Assembly: GCA_030549335.1 (NCBI GenBank)
Contig: JAUKPH010000023.1
Span: forward strand, 3,243,501 to 3,307,500
From: Pontederia crassipes
Lineage: Eukaryota; Streptophyta; Magnoliopsida; Commelinales; Pontederiaceae
Length of the DNA stretch: 64,000 bases
Direction: 5' to 3'
Shown: positions 50,222-60,981 of the stretch, in pieces
How positions within the stretch are numbered: position 1 is the stretch's first letter
Layout: each line of letters opens with the position of its first letter
Position numbers and translations under genes: made by a program
The notes under the pieces: generated by a model
What the model saw: only the letters and a program-made list of their open reading frames with translations
Databases searched by the model: none
What the model was told of the DNA's origin: nothing

Positions 50222-50763
50222 CTGCAAAAAAACTAAAATTATCTTGGGAAACAGTGACAAGGACATTTCAACTAGTTTCCATTTTGCACCTCAACCCTGA
50301 TCAATAAATTGTCTAAGGTGGCACATTAAGATATATCATAGGTGGGTTCAAAAGAAGAACAGTTAGCGGAATATTTTTTCTTTTTCTTTTTTTTTTTTTG
50401 CCAAACACTAGCTACATGACCATTCTATCTCATATCCATTATCACGATGACATAGTAGTCCAACTATAAATAATTATCTATTGTCATGAATGACTTAACA
50501 CAAACTTTATCTCATTCTTCTTGAAATATTCACGATATACCATAGCTACTATTATAAGGTTTTATAGCCATGTGAAGGAACACAATTGAATAAACAAGTT
50601 CCATAGCTAATCTATTGGGTTGACTGTTTTTGTTCCGCCTGTTCGTATCACATTTCAAAGTAGTAGATAGATAACAATACTCCAACTGTAACTCATAGCA
50701 TTAAAGCCCCAAATGAAAAAGACATTTTTTTTCTTCTGCAATTGGCTGGATTAGTGCACTCAC

Positions 50764-50867
50764 TTGTGAAAATGACATCCATCAATCCTGACAACAATCC
50801 AATTGCAAGGGGGCAACCTATCATCAGCTTCAAAATTCTTTACATACTCATATTTGCTATTTGCCAT
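50764..50867 (-). pseudogene. THG1: THG1 exon 1 (tRNA-His guanylyltransferase fragment)
   Basis: ATG at 50867 starts MANSKYEYVKNFEADDRLPP, then CNWIVVRIDGCHFHK. MANSKYEYVK and VRIDG are hallmarks of eukaryotic Thg1; the RIDG aspartate binds catalytic metal. A donor GTGAGTG follows 50764. The coding frame is intact. Only 16 bases of the leader are present before the insertion boundary, so either the transcript start or a 5' truncation lies here. Intron 1 (50222-50763) is retained. Confidence 0.87.
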
Positions 50868-50883
50868 GCCGTCAAAAGAGTGT

Positions 50884-51700
50884 GGTAAATAAAGATAACA
50901 AATTATCTGAGGAATATGAAAATGAGGTATTGGGAAAAAAAATAAAAGCAATAACTCGTATTAGTGAATTTACATAGAACCGGTGAGCTCTGAAAAAGAT
51001 GAGCTTTCAGAAATAATGGTTACCACTGTGATAAATATGGTCCCAAGTAAATGTTAAATAATTATTGAAGCGATGTGATCAAATGAACCTGAAAATAAGG
51101 CGATATAACACAGAATAAGGTTGTCGAATCATTAAGGCATGGCAGCTACAACTAGAATCTATTTAGACATGCAAAGCAAATTTTATGAAATCATAAAGTT
51201 CAGTGATGACCATGATAATGGAATGAAGGGAAGAATTTTTAAAATGTGAATTGATAACACAACCAGAATATTGAGTTCATGATCATTTTCCAGCAATGGC
51301 ACATTTGAAATTTTCAGCAGGTCAACCTGGAGTATCCTTTGTTTTCACTGCATAAATATAATAAATTGATCTGTTGAATAAAATGCAGTTTGAGATAGTC
51401 TTAGCTTTTGTTTAAGATTATTGAATAGGAAGAAAAGACTAATTAACGCTTAGAAACTATTAGGTTAACTTTTATCATAGATATCCCAGAATGATCACAA
51501 TCCTTCAGAGCAGTTTTCTTATGTGATACTTTTTTGTGCCCTATTTACTCATCTTCATTGCTTCCTCGAGTCCACAAATGATGACTTATGTTTTTCTAAT
51601 ATGACAACTACATAAAAAAAAGGCCTAATCTTATCTGACATTGAGTTGCAGTTAGCATATGGATGCAATTTGCAACTTGGGCATACTATTGTTGTAGATA
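50884..51700. other. AT-rich non-coding stretch
   Basis: Collinear with about 2669-3490 of copy 1. No supported feature. Confidence 0.4.
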
Positions 51701-51879
51701 CAACAACAATAACAACAAAGCCTTATCCCACTAGGTGGGGTCGGCTACATGGATCATACGACGCCATCGTTGATCCATGTTCATGAGATTCGACAGGGTT
51801 TTACGCTGACTGTCGGGGCCTAACACAACCCTCCTCCTTTATCCGGGCTTGGGACCGGCTATAAAACATAGGCGGAGTT
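51701..51879 (-). mobile_element. RTE-derived short element with 18-bp target duplication (copy 2 only)
   Basis: The minus strand runs from aactccgcctatgttttata, through the RTE 5' sequence (gttgtgttaggccccgacag) and atggatcaacgatgg, directly into the RTE 3' end (cgtatgatccatgtagccga) and a TTG-repeat tail. The perfect 18-bp repeat atactattgttgtagata flanks it (51683-51700 and 51880-51897). Copy 1 shows the empty site with a single copy of that 18-mer near 3466-3483. About 179 bp, no coding capacity. Confidence 0.95.
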
Positions 51880-52003
51880 ATACTATTGTTGTAGATATGA
51901 AAATAAAATCCTTTGGCTTCCATGGCAGTTGCTACATCCTTCATTGTACGAACATTTCATATAGTAATATTTCAGGCGACAGAAAAAAAATGGTATAGCT
52001 TAC

Positions 52004-52138
52004 AATGTTATTTTGAGGACTCTTCCAATAGAATCCTTGAATTACAATGACAGCAATGTTGGATGCTACAAGAATGACGATGCTAAGAGAATGTTTTCCC
52101 ATCCACTCCAGCACCATAGTAGGAACATAAACATGAAC
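52004..52138 (-). CDS. HGSNAT-like acetyltransferase exon, copy 2 (frame intact)
   Basis: 135 nt, 45 codons, phase 0 at both ends. It reads VHVYVPTMVLEWMGKHSLSI, then VILVASNIAVIVIQGFYWKS and PQNNI. Acceptor ggacag, donor GTAAGC. This matches the late membrane-spanning exon of plant HGSNAT-type acetyltransferases. Three codons present in copy 1 (YEYRFPT versus YVPT) are missing, without loss of frame. Joining to the exon at 60259 spans an intron filled by the L1 LINE. The next exon, usually ending LGIYWKL, was not found downstream, so completeness is uncertain. Confidence 0.72.
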
Positions 52139-52411
52139 CTGTCCATAAAAAAATTTGTGTCAAATAAATTAAACACAGTACAAATACAAACAACATGCAA
52201 GTGCATTTATCATAAACTAACAACTTGAGTTAGTTCAGTAAAAAATCTCCAAAACCATTTGGCTCCATGTTAGCAACATCAAAAGAAATCCAAACTGCGC
52301 CACCACCCTCCCGCTTCCCATCCCCGGCAGTCCCTGCCGGCGGTGCCACCCCCGTCTCTGGCGTCCCCCGCCGGTGGCGCCACCCTAGATGCGATATTGT
52401 GTTCAGTGAAT

Positions 52412-53942
52412 ATGCCAAGGAGAAAATGGACTGTTGATAATGAGGGAAAGACAACAAGAAACGTACAAAGACCAGGGACATGCCATCCAATGATGATCAC
52501 CAAGCGACAAATTCAATACTACCGCTGCAGGAGCTGGGGACATATGCAACGCGAGTGTCGAGACCCGATCAAATGTCTTGCCTATGAGGGATATGGTCAT
52601 AAAAAAGCTGCCTGTCCTACCAGGCAACATACGACTCCATGGACAACCCGACAAGAGGCGCCAATTGAAGCAGAGGTTCATCCTCAGGATCATATAGTGA
52701 TTGATGCTCCATGGGGACCAGCGATGCGATCAAACCTGGAGGTCCTGCGCAACTGCGGAGTTGGGTCTAACAGTGGTGGTTTCATATCATTGGAAGATAT
52801 CAGAGCAGCACTGAAAGCCCAAGTGGGGAACGGGGCTCTGGTTCGCGTCTCCTGGTTAACAGAGTCTAGCATCTTTCTTTGGACTGGGGATTTTGGTGAT
52901 AAGAGAGCAAATCACGAGGCAACCATTGGTTCTACAAGGCAGAGTCAAGATCGCCTGGCAACCTTGGTCGCCGGCTATTGGGGCGAAGAGATCTCAACAG
53001 GGGCGAAAACTAGTGTTAGAACTAAGTGGCATTCCTTTCCATCTCTGGTACCCAGAAGTTGTTGCAGCGATGGTTTCCTTTGGGCGAATGAACGAGGTCT
53101 TCTTCCCTCTTGATACTAATGCAATGCCTCCTGTAAAGGTGGAAGTTGAAATGAGATCGGATACGACCGTTCCATCAGAGATAATTGTTAGATCTGGGGG
53201 CTATGAGTATGTGATTAAAGTTGCTGTAACTGCTGATCATGGAAGATACCCATCCTGGGCAGCGGTGCTGTCGGCGGCGAGTAGGTCGCCGCCGGAGAAG
53301 ATTCAAACCTGGAAACCGAAAATCCAGCGCCGAGATTTGGGGATCCTGCAGATCCCACGTGATCCTGATCCAATGGCAAAATTTGTTATGCGGTTGAAGG
53401 GAACAACAAATCAGGAGGCAAATCAGGTATCAGTTAGGAAAGAAGTTAATGAGACAAATCCGGAGCTAGAGGATGGAGAATCCTCTACAGTGATGGGTGG
53501 AGCCCATCTAGAAACTCCAGAAACGACTGGTCCTGAGCCCACCAATGTGCAACCTCTAGTGGATCACAGGCCCAACGTGATGCAGCCCCAGGAAGCTACC
53601 TCTCCCTGGGTGCAGCAGCCTTTGGGAGAGCTCAAGCCCCATGCGATGGAACCAGAAGATGGCCACATCATGACTATTCGCCCACAGCCTCAAATTGAAG
53701 ATTGCCATAAAATAGATATAATGCTCCTGGAAGCTGATCTTCCTGAAGTGGCACTGCATCTTGGCGAAGAGGGGAATAGGACATCTGCCGCAGTAGCAGA
53801 ACAATCAATGTGCGAAATAGAGCTCGTGGCTGCAGTTATGTCAGCATCACGAAGACAGGGGCCAAAAGCTTCCAGCAGGCAAGGGGATCTACGTGTAATC
53901 ACTAGGTCCATGACGTCGGGATCGCAGACTCTTCACGGATGA
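52412..53942 (+). pseudogene. L1-type LINE ORF1, copy 2
   Basis: First ATG inside the element is 52412 (MPRRKWTVDNEGKT). Zinc knuckle YYRCRSWGHMQREC (first Cys is Tyr here; Cys in copy 1), then a degenerate second knuckle. One extra T near 52890 shifts the frame, after which 52893-53942 is open to the end. The C-terminal part is acidic and proline-rich (EDGESSTVMGG...). The TGA stop overlaps the ORF2 ATG as ATGA at 53939-53942, a possible termination-reinitiation arrangement for ORF2. Confidence 0.8.
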
Positions 53943-56016
53943 AAGTTCTTACGTGGAATGTAAGAGGTCTCTGCAATCCAAGTAGGAGAGTGACACTAAG
54001 GAGATACATTACCCAGTGGAGAGTGGATATTGTCCTGCTACAAGAAACAAAACTTGAAGCGTGTGATACAACTACATGGGGGCAGATTGGAGGCTCATGG
54101 TTACAAAAGTTCTCTGCTTTAGACTCTGTTGGCAGATCCGGGGGTGTTTGATCGGCTGGCAAGAAGTCATATTTGATGTGAGAGATATTACAATGGGGAT
54201 GCACTCAATCAACATTATATTATCAAGACGAATGGATGACCGCCAATTCCTAATTTCATGCATTTATGCCCCTTCAAATAATGGTCGACTGCAGTATGGG
54301 ATGAGCTAAGAACACTGCGGACAGCACATGTGGGGACTCCATGGTTATTGGGGGTGACTTCAATGCTACCTTAAATATTGATGACAGGCCCATGATGAGA
54401 CAGGGCAGAGACACTGGTGCTGATGCCTTCCGCGACTTTATAATTGAGCAGGGATTGATCGACTATCCAGTCCCCAACTGCCGATTTACGTGGCGCAGCT
54501 CAGCATCCTCTTCAGCCAAATCTCGCATGATCGATTCCTGGGATCCGTTGAATTGGCTGAAGCTCTCCAAACAGCAGAAGTCTCAGCTCAGGACCGCCCT
54601 TTCTCTGACCACACACCTTTGGTATGGCAAGCAAATGACACAAGAGGGTTAAGAACATATTTTAAATTTGAGAAAGCCTGGTTTCTCGAATTAAATTTCA
54701 GAGATCTGGTGAAGGACAAGTGGCAAAGTCTGCCTAGTGATTCATCGGCGACCAGGACCTTGGACAGTAAATTAAAACAAATGCGCAAATTTCTAGTTGA
54801 ATACAAAAGACAACGCCGGTTGGAAAATGATCAGAGGAGAGAAGCCTTAATTGACATTCGTAACTTAGATCGAGGAGGATAAGGAGGAAATCATCTGGAG
54901 GCAACGATCTCGTCAACTTTGGCTATGCGAGGGCGACTCCAATACCAGATTTTTCCACACTTTTGCTAGCCACCGACGACGGATCAACCACATTGATCGC
55001 CTTAAGATCAATGAGATTGAATTGCATGGCCGGGAACAGCTGGAGGGAGGGGCAGCAGCTTACTTTCGGAATTTCAGTAAAGAAGACAACCGAGCGAGTG
55101 GCACTGGTGTGGTAGCGACATGGAGCGTCTAACCTCGGATCAAGCTGCAACTTTGGTCGGAGTAGTCTCCGAAACAGAGGTTCTGACCGCCATTCGAGGA
55201 CTCAAATCAGAAGCTGCACCAGGGCCAGACGGGTTCTCTATCCTATTCTATAAAAAATTCTGGTCAACTGTTGGCTCTGATGTCATGGCAGTAATTCATG
55301 AATTTTGTTCTGGGAATCATGGATTTGAGCGCTTAAACCATTTCTATTTGCTCCTAGTACCGAAGATACAATCAGTAGAAAGAATTGAGGAATATAGACC
55401 CATCGCCCTGTCAAATGCAATTTATCTGATTGTGGCAAAAGTTCTGGCCAACAGACTCAATGAGGTTTTGGCATCTCTAGTGCACCCTGTGCAATCTGCT
55501 TTTATTAAAGGCCGCTCTGTAACTGACAGCTATAGTAGGGCTTCAGAGATTATTTCGTTATGGCGGAGGACAGGCAAAAAGGGCTTCTTATGGAAGGTTG
55601 ACTTCTCCAAGGCATATGATTCAGTGAATTGGACATTCCTCTGGTTCTCTCTTCATAGGCGTGGCTTTCCAGAGGTATGGATAAGTTGGATGAAAAGATG
55701 TGTACGCACTGTGTCCTTCTCTATCCTTATCAATGGTAACCCAGCGGGAGGTTGGGTGCAGCCACAGTGTGGGGTGCGACAGGGCAGTCCGCTTGCGCCA
55801 GTGTTGTTTGTCCTTGCAGCAGATGCCCTTGCTAGATGCACATTCTCTGCATGTCAAACTGGAATTTTTTCGGGGTTTAAATCAGAACCAGGTCAAGACA
55901 CCCTCATCCCAATATTACAATATGCTGATGATACAATTTTTTATTTGATTGAGGGATCAGTAGAGGCAGCAAGAAGACTTGCTGCATTGCTGGACATATT
56001 TGGTGACTTCTCAGGA
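53939..56016 (+). pseudogene. L1-type LINE ORF2, copy 2, endonuclease and RT part
   Basis: The endonuclease starts at ATG 53939 (MKVLTWNVRGLCNPSRR), with LLQETKLEA, GGDFNATLN (54345) and SDHTP (about 54605); several frameshifts interrupt it. From 55120 the RT block is open: [69 protein letters not shown] and the catalytic box QYADDTIFYL. The frame ends where the nested LINE enters at 56017. The remainder resumes at 59052. Confidence 0.87.
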
Positions 56017-59000
56017 TTTTTTTTTTTTGAGGGAAAAAAGGATGACCGCCAGGTTAGGTGGTTGTCATCCGGTGTATATATAACTATGGGATGAAAATGA
56101 TATACAAGTGTAAGATCTCAAAGTGAGAGCAGAGCAAAAACAAAAGTATATCAACTATCCAAAACCCCAAAACGCCACTCTCGAAGAAGGAGATATGGTG
56201 TACAATACGCTCAATGTGATATCGCTCCCCACACAAAATCACCCAGTTACGCTGGAGGCTCAGGAACCAGCCAAAAAAGATGCTAGTGGCGCTCTTCATC
56301 TCTGTCTCTACCGTGTCAATGCTCGAAACGACTGCCATAGGGCCTGAGAATCTGAGGGGAACCGACCCCCAATGGCCATCCCCTGCCAAATGCCTCGTGT
56401 TGTTGGGCACTCAAAAAATAGATGGTCAGCGTCCTCCTCTGCCTCACCACACAAAATGCAAGTCGTGTCCGTGTGGGGCACCCAACGTGCCCTGTATGTC
56501 CTAGTGAGGAGCCGGCCCCGCTGCATAAGCCAAGCGAAGATCTTGACTTTCAGCGGTATCCGTGATCGCCAAATGAGCCTACAATCTGTCCAAAACTCCT
56601 CTGACGTCAAGTATGGAAGGAACCTGATGTATAAGCTGCGTGCCTCCGATAGCCATACCCATCCATCAAGTCTGGAATGGTCGGGACGGTAGGGGGCTAT
56701 CCTCCGATGGAGCTTCAGAAGCTCGGTGATGCGCTGGTCCGTGAGGGCTGATCTAAAAAGAGGGGTCCAGGATCCAGAGCCGACATCACCAGCCTCAGAC
56801 CATGTCTCCGTCACTGTCGCGTCAGGATGTGCTGCCAGAGCATATAGGCGGGGGAAAGCCTCTGCGTGGGGAATCCCGGGGAACCCACTGTGTCGCTAAA
56901 AAGAGAAAAGCTCTCCTGTGCTGAGTGATGGTGTCATGAGCAGGCGCACCCGTGGGAGCAGTGCTGCCACTCCCCTCCAAAAGGATAAAGCCCATCGATC
57001 TCGTCTCCCAAGATAGATCACGCCCGTAACATGTGAAGAAAACCAAGCGCCATAAGCTGTCCTTAGGACCCATGATCCGCCTGACCCATCGAGCAAGAAG
57101 AGCCCAGTTGGTGCAGCGGACATCTCGAATTCCCAGTCCTCCCTGAGAGGTGGGGCGACAGACACTGCTCCATGCAACAAAATGAACACCTCGTCTATCA
57201 GATCCGCACCCCTGCCAAAAAAGTCTACTCAAAGAGTCCATACGCCTGATAATCTAGGCCGGTGCATGAAGAACCGTCATATAGTATGTCGGGAGCGCCG
57301 AGAGAATGGAGCGTAGCAGGATGAGCCGGCCACCACGGGATAGTAGTCGCGAGCTCCTGCCCTCAAGCCTCCGCTCCATGCGCTCGAGGACTGGGGTCCA
57401 CCCCCGGGAGCCGATGTGACGATCGGAGAGAGGGAGGCCCAAGTATGTGATCGGCAAGGCCGATCGAAGTACGGAGCTCAGCTGCACATCGGGCTGCCTC
57501 CTCTGGGACCATGCCAAATGGGATGAAGGAGGATTTAGCATGGTTTATCTGGAGGCCAATCGTCGCACCAAAGAGCTCTACGAGGATGGCCACACGGCGA
57601 GCCTCCTGCTCAGAGCCCTTTATGAAGAACACCGTGTCGTCCGCATATTGTAGTATGCTGAAGAGGCCAGCCGTGCATGATGTCTGAGTACATCGGGCGA
57701 GTGCATCGGTAGCTAGGACGAAAAGCATGGTTGCCAGCGGGCTGCCCTGGCGAACCCCGCGCTGCGGCTGGACCCAGTCACCCGTCCTCGCCCCATTGAC
57801 CAGGACCGAGAAGGAAGCGGTAGTGATGCATCGCTTCATCCACGCAATCCAGGTCTCTGGGAAGCCTCTGACATCCAAGGAATGCCAAAGGAAAGGCCAT
57901 GAGATGGTATCATAAGCTCTGGAGAAGTCGACCTTCCATAGGAAGGCCTTGGCCCTCCTCCACTGTGCAATGATCTCCGATGCAATGATGTAACTGTCGA
58001 TGATGGCTCGGCCCTGGATGAAAGTTGATGTGCTGGGTGGATAAACTCAGGGAGCAGCTCTCGGAGCCGATTCACTAGTACCCTCGCCGCCAGAAGGTAG
58101 ATGGCATTGGACAAGGCGATCGGCCAATAGTCCTCCACTCGCTCCGCCAGGGTGCGCTTCGGGAGTAGGAATAGTAAGAACCGATTAAGGCGATCAAAAC
58201 CCCGATTCCCACTGATGAACTCTCGAATGACCGCCAACACGTCTTCACGCACAAGTGACCAGAACTCTCTGTAGAAGAAAATCGGAAAGCCGTCTAGGCC
58301 TGGAGCGGCCTCACTATTGAGATCCCGAAGGGCCTCAATAATCTTGTCCTCAGTAATAGCCTGCATTAACAAAGAGGACTGATCGTCAGTAAGTCGGAGA
58401 ATATCCCCTAGGGCCCAACGTCGTGGCCATGGAGTCTGTCGCCGAGTGGATGTATGAAAGTAGGATGTGATGGCTGCTCCAATGCTGTGGTGGCCAGAGA
58501 TCCGATGTCCCTGAACCTCTATCTATCTGACCGATCATGTTCGCTCCCCTACGAGAGCTCGCATACAGGTGAAATAATCGAGTGTTAGCATCCCCCTCCC
58601 GAAGCCAAGTCTACCGGGGGCGCTGCCTCCGCTGAATCTCCACTATCCTATCCTCTCGTTGGATGGTCTCCTGGGCTCGCCTGCGGCCATCCAACTCTGT
58701 GTTTGTGAGGTGACAGGAATCCTCCAGACGATCCATCTGAGCGATCACCTCTAAGGCATCCGTCCGACGTCACGCCCGGTCCTCACGAATCTGCCGCCTG
58801 TGCTGACTGAGAAAGGACCGCAGGCTGTCAAGGCGGGAAGCCAACGTCCTGGCTGCAGTGTCTGGGCTACAGTGTCCGACGCCGCCACGCTCTGCCAATG
58901 CTCTGTCACCAGTTGACGAAAACCATCCTCTAGTAACTAGGATCGCTCGAAACGAAAGAGTGAGCGCTATCTCTGATCATCATTGGACCGCTATATGATT

Positions 59001-59051
59001 GGAGTGTGGTCTGAGAACGGTCGGTCCAATGCCTGAACATCTGTCAAATGG
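56017..59051 (-). mobile_element. Nested 5'-truncated L1-type LINE
   Basis: Minus-strand LINE inserted in the L1 of copy 2. Its poly-A tail is the T run at 56017-56028. aggatt at 56013-56018 and 59052-59057 is a short target duplication; copy 1 has the empty site (ctcaggattgatgatt, near 7665). At the 5' end it is truncated in the endonuclease C-terminus (ALDRPFSDHTPI near 58990). It is GC-richer than its host and belongs to a related but distinct L1 lineage. Confidence 0.88.
56308..59035 (-). pseudogene. Nested LINE ORF2 fragment (RT and zinc-binding domain)
   Basis: The RT part at 57836-58372 reads AAPGLDGFPIFFYREFW and IALSNAIYLLAARVL. At 57363-57878 it has WIAWMKRCITTASFSVLVNG, RGVRQGSPLATMLF and the catalytic box LQYADDTVFFIKG. 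The C-terminal part at 56308-56814 contains DCRLIWRSRIPLKVKIFAWL and the zinc-binding pattern CILCGEAEEDADHLFFECP. The endonuclease is represented only by its last residues. Frameshifts separate the blocks, and the catalytic DD pair is intact. Confidence 0.85.
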
Positions 59052-59865
59052 AGGATTGATAATTAATCACGCCAAATCATCTTTCATCCCCTTTGGGATG
59101 AATGAGACTGAGATTTCAAACTGTGCGAATGCTCTCCAGACAAACCTGAGGTACTTTATCAGGCCTGTATCCTCGCTTATATGCTTTAGCAAGTGATCAA
59201 AGGACAATGGTTTCTCAGTGTTGGTGGGGTGATAGGAATAACACTGGGGAGGGGTCATGGATGCCTATGTTCAGACCTCCACTATCTGACCAAAGGACTA
59301 TGGATCTGTTGAGCCTTCTTGATTGTCTAAATGGGCTCAGAGTGATTCCAGGAAAAATGGATGGATGGGTTTGGGCTTCTGGATAGTTCAGCGTGACAAG
59401 GGTGTACACTCTGCTGGAGGGTTCGGACCAGCAGCCATATGATGCAATAGTCATGGATTGTAGACTGATTTGGCGACTGAGAGTCCCACTACAAATTCGG
59501 ATATTTGCTTGGCTAATCCGAAGGTGTCGCTTGCTTAAATGTGTTGGGCACATGCTGAGGATTCATCATGCGTCTTCAGCTCACACGAAATTGAAGATTC
59601 TGGACATTTGTTCTTTGGGTGTGTGTGGTCCAGACGAGTGTGGTCTGAGTTGGGCGTGATGACATTGGACTCAACATCGGAAGACAGATTCTGGACATCG
59701 TTCAGGGGTGTTGGTGATGTAGATCAGGATCTACATACGTATGTATCATCAAACAAAAGGGTGACATCTATAGCTGTATTATGGACCATTTGGAAACAAC
59801 GCAACGACAAATTGTTCAGTGGCGGTGGAGAATATGGTGCTGACAGCCCGGCGACATATTAAAGA
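59052..59865 (+). pseudogene. L1-type LINE ORF2, copy 2, C-terminal part
   Basis: Resumes the host LINE after the nested element (LIINHAKSSFIPFGM). A deletion relative to copy 1 falls at about 59144-59157. Then comes the C-terminal zinc-binding region (CRLIWRLRVPLQIRIFAWLI, CVFSSHEIEDSGHLFFGCVW; one Cys of the CxxC is Ser) and a tail (VTSIAVLWTIWKQRNDKLFS) that is deleted in copy 1 between about 8946 and 8950. Confidence 0.78.
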
Positions 59866-60258
59866 CTGGAGAGAATTATGATATGTGCTTGTGACTCTGT
59901 ACATTCCTTTTTGTAACCTATAACTAAAATTTTAATAAATGGATGATTGACTCAATGTCAACATCCTATTTTTCTTTCAAAAAAAAAAAAAGAAATCCAA
60001 ACTACCAACTTATTCTTGCGTATTATTTTCTTTCAAGCTCAGGACACAAAGAATAAACCATTATGAAACAATGAAGATATGTTGAACTGGCACAAATCTA
60101 CAGAGGTGACTCACAGGAATCTATGCAGTTATTTAATCGATGAGGTATCATGACGACTATTCTCTAAACTTACAATAGAGCAAAGTTCCACCCGCATGCA
60201 TGAAGTTTATTGCATATACCAAGATAAAATACCAGTATTTCAAATATCAGGAACTCAC

Positions 60259-60542
60259 CAATATGTATAGAACGCAAAATGTAAATCCTGCTGAACCTGT
60301 TGTTAGCAACATGTAACTGATTGTGTATAGTGATTTGTTGAGAGGAATTCCTATAAAGATTTGAATATGTTTCAGTCTCAAGCATCTTTGAGCGAACTGA
60401 GAGACCAACAAATCGTAATGAATAGATACGATTCGGAAATAGGGATGATAGAACTGAATGTACCCATAAAGTTGGAGAATGCGCCAATAGCCATAATAGA
60501 AAGTGAAAACAACAACCAATTCATGAGGCGATCTTTATGATC
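60259..60542 (-). CDS. HGSNAT-like acetyltransferase, two exons, copy 2 (frame intact)
   Basis: Exon 60464-60542 (79 nt) reads DHKDRLMNWLLFSLSIMAIG followed by AFSNFM. Exon 60259-60350 (92 nt) reads GIPLNKSLYTISYMLLTTGS followed by AGFTFCVLYIL. Joined at GTACAT and ctttatag they stay in frame and reproduce the family pattern FKDHKDRL ... helix ... MxLNKxLYTxSYxxxTxGxAG. The donor of the second exon is consensus GTGAGT. The downstream exon is 52004-52138 across the LINE-filled intron. The 5' exons (DVFRGL, catalytic histidine region) were not found up to 64000, so this is a partial gene, possibly transcribed or possibly a remnant. Confidence 0.75.
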
Positions 60543-60899
60543 CTGAAACAATTCATTCGAAGAAAGAACCAAGTCACTGTATGACTGAAGTTTATGAACA
60601 AGCGGTGCACTTCAATACCAGGGACAAGTAGAAAAATGTCATACATATCTATATAGGTACATCCAAAAAGTCACATAGGCAGAGTAACAATGTTAACAAC
60701 CATGACATTAAAATAATACTATTTTAAATAACTCAAAATTAACATGTACACATTAAGTGAGAGGTGGGTGATAAAGTAATTAGATAAAGCTTTTATTTCT
60801 AGATAATGTAATGCATGAGCAAAAGTTGTTAGGCTATCACAAGATCATAAACATTATACTACTTGCTAGATACAAAAACATGGTATCGGGTCCAAACAC
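60543..60899. other. Intron-like AT-rich sequence
   Basis: No supported feature. Collinear with copy 1 up to about 60843. The next ~100 bases were lost from copy 1 at the CACTA junction. Confidence 0.4.
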
Positions 60900-60981
60900 G
60901 AACACCACCTGCGGTCTATGAGAGTCCGTGGAGGAGGCCATCAGTCACCTCTTTTGCGGCTGCCCCACTGCAGCGGTCTGG
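60900..60981 (+). pseudogene. Small LINE zinc-binding-domain fossil
   Basis: The plus strand reads CGLYESVEEAISHLFCGCPT followed by AAVW, the pattern of the zinc-binding domain at the end of plant L1 ORF2 (CxLC...E...HLFFxCPxAxxVW). Only this ~80-bp piece is recognisable. In copy 1 its right half survives next to the CACTA end (about 11153-11190). Confidence 0.45.

Larger units (their letters stand above)
49766..50883 (-). mobile_element. Chimeric insertion: THG1 5' gene segment joined to an RTE-derived 3' end
   Basis: Absent from copy 1, where ggtaaata occurs once (about 2670). Here ggtaaata flanks the insertion on both sides (just before 49766 and 50884-50891), an 8-bp direct repeat. On the minus strand the insertion starts 16 bases before a THG1 ATG, runs through exon 1, intron 1, exon 2 and part of intron 2, and ends with a complete RTE-derived short element whose TTG-repeat tail lies exactly at the junction. 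I infer reverse transcription of an unspliced THG1 transcript terminating in that element (a 5' transduction). A deletion in copy 1 between the 8-bp repeats is the alternative. Confidence 0.7.
52297..59990 (+). mobile_element. L1-type LINE, copy 2, with a nested LINE
   Basis: The same insertion as at 3895-9136, with the same target duplication (agaaatccaaact at 52284-52296 and 59991-60003). Structure: leader, ORF1 (52412-53942), ORF2 (53939 on), poly-A ending at 59990. It is split at 56017-59051 by a reversed LINE and has lost about 600 bases of the region between RT and the C-terminal domain. Outside these changes it is closer to an open reading frame than copy 1, notably in the RT block. 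Confidence 0.92.

Noticed and set aside
50090-50867. A functional THG1 gene on the minus strand
   Set aside because: Only the first two exons exist; no later exon was found in the following 2.5 kb, and the insertion boundary cuts the gene.
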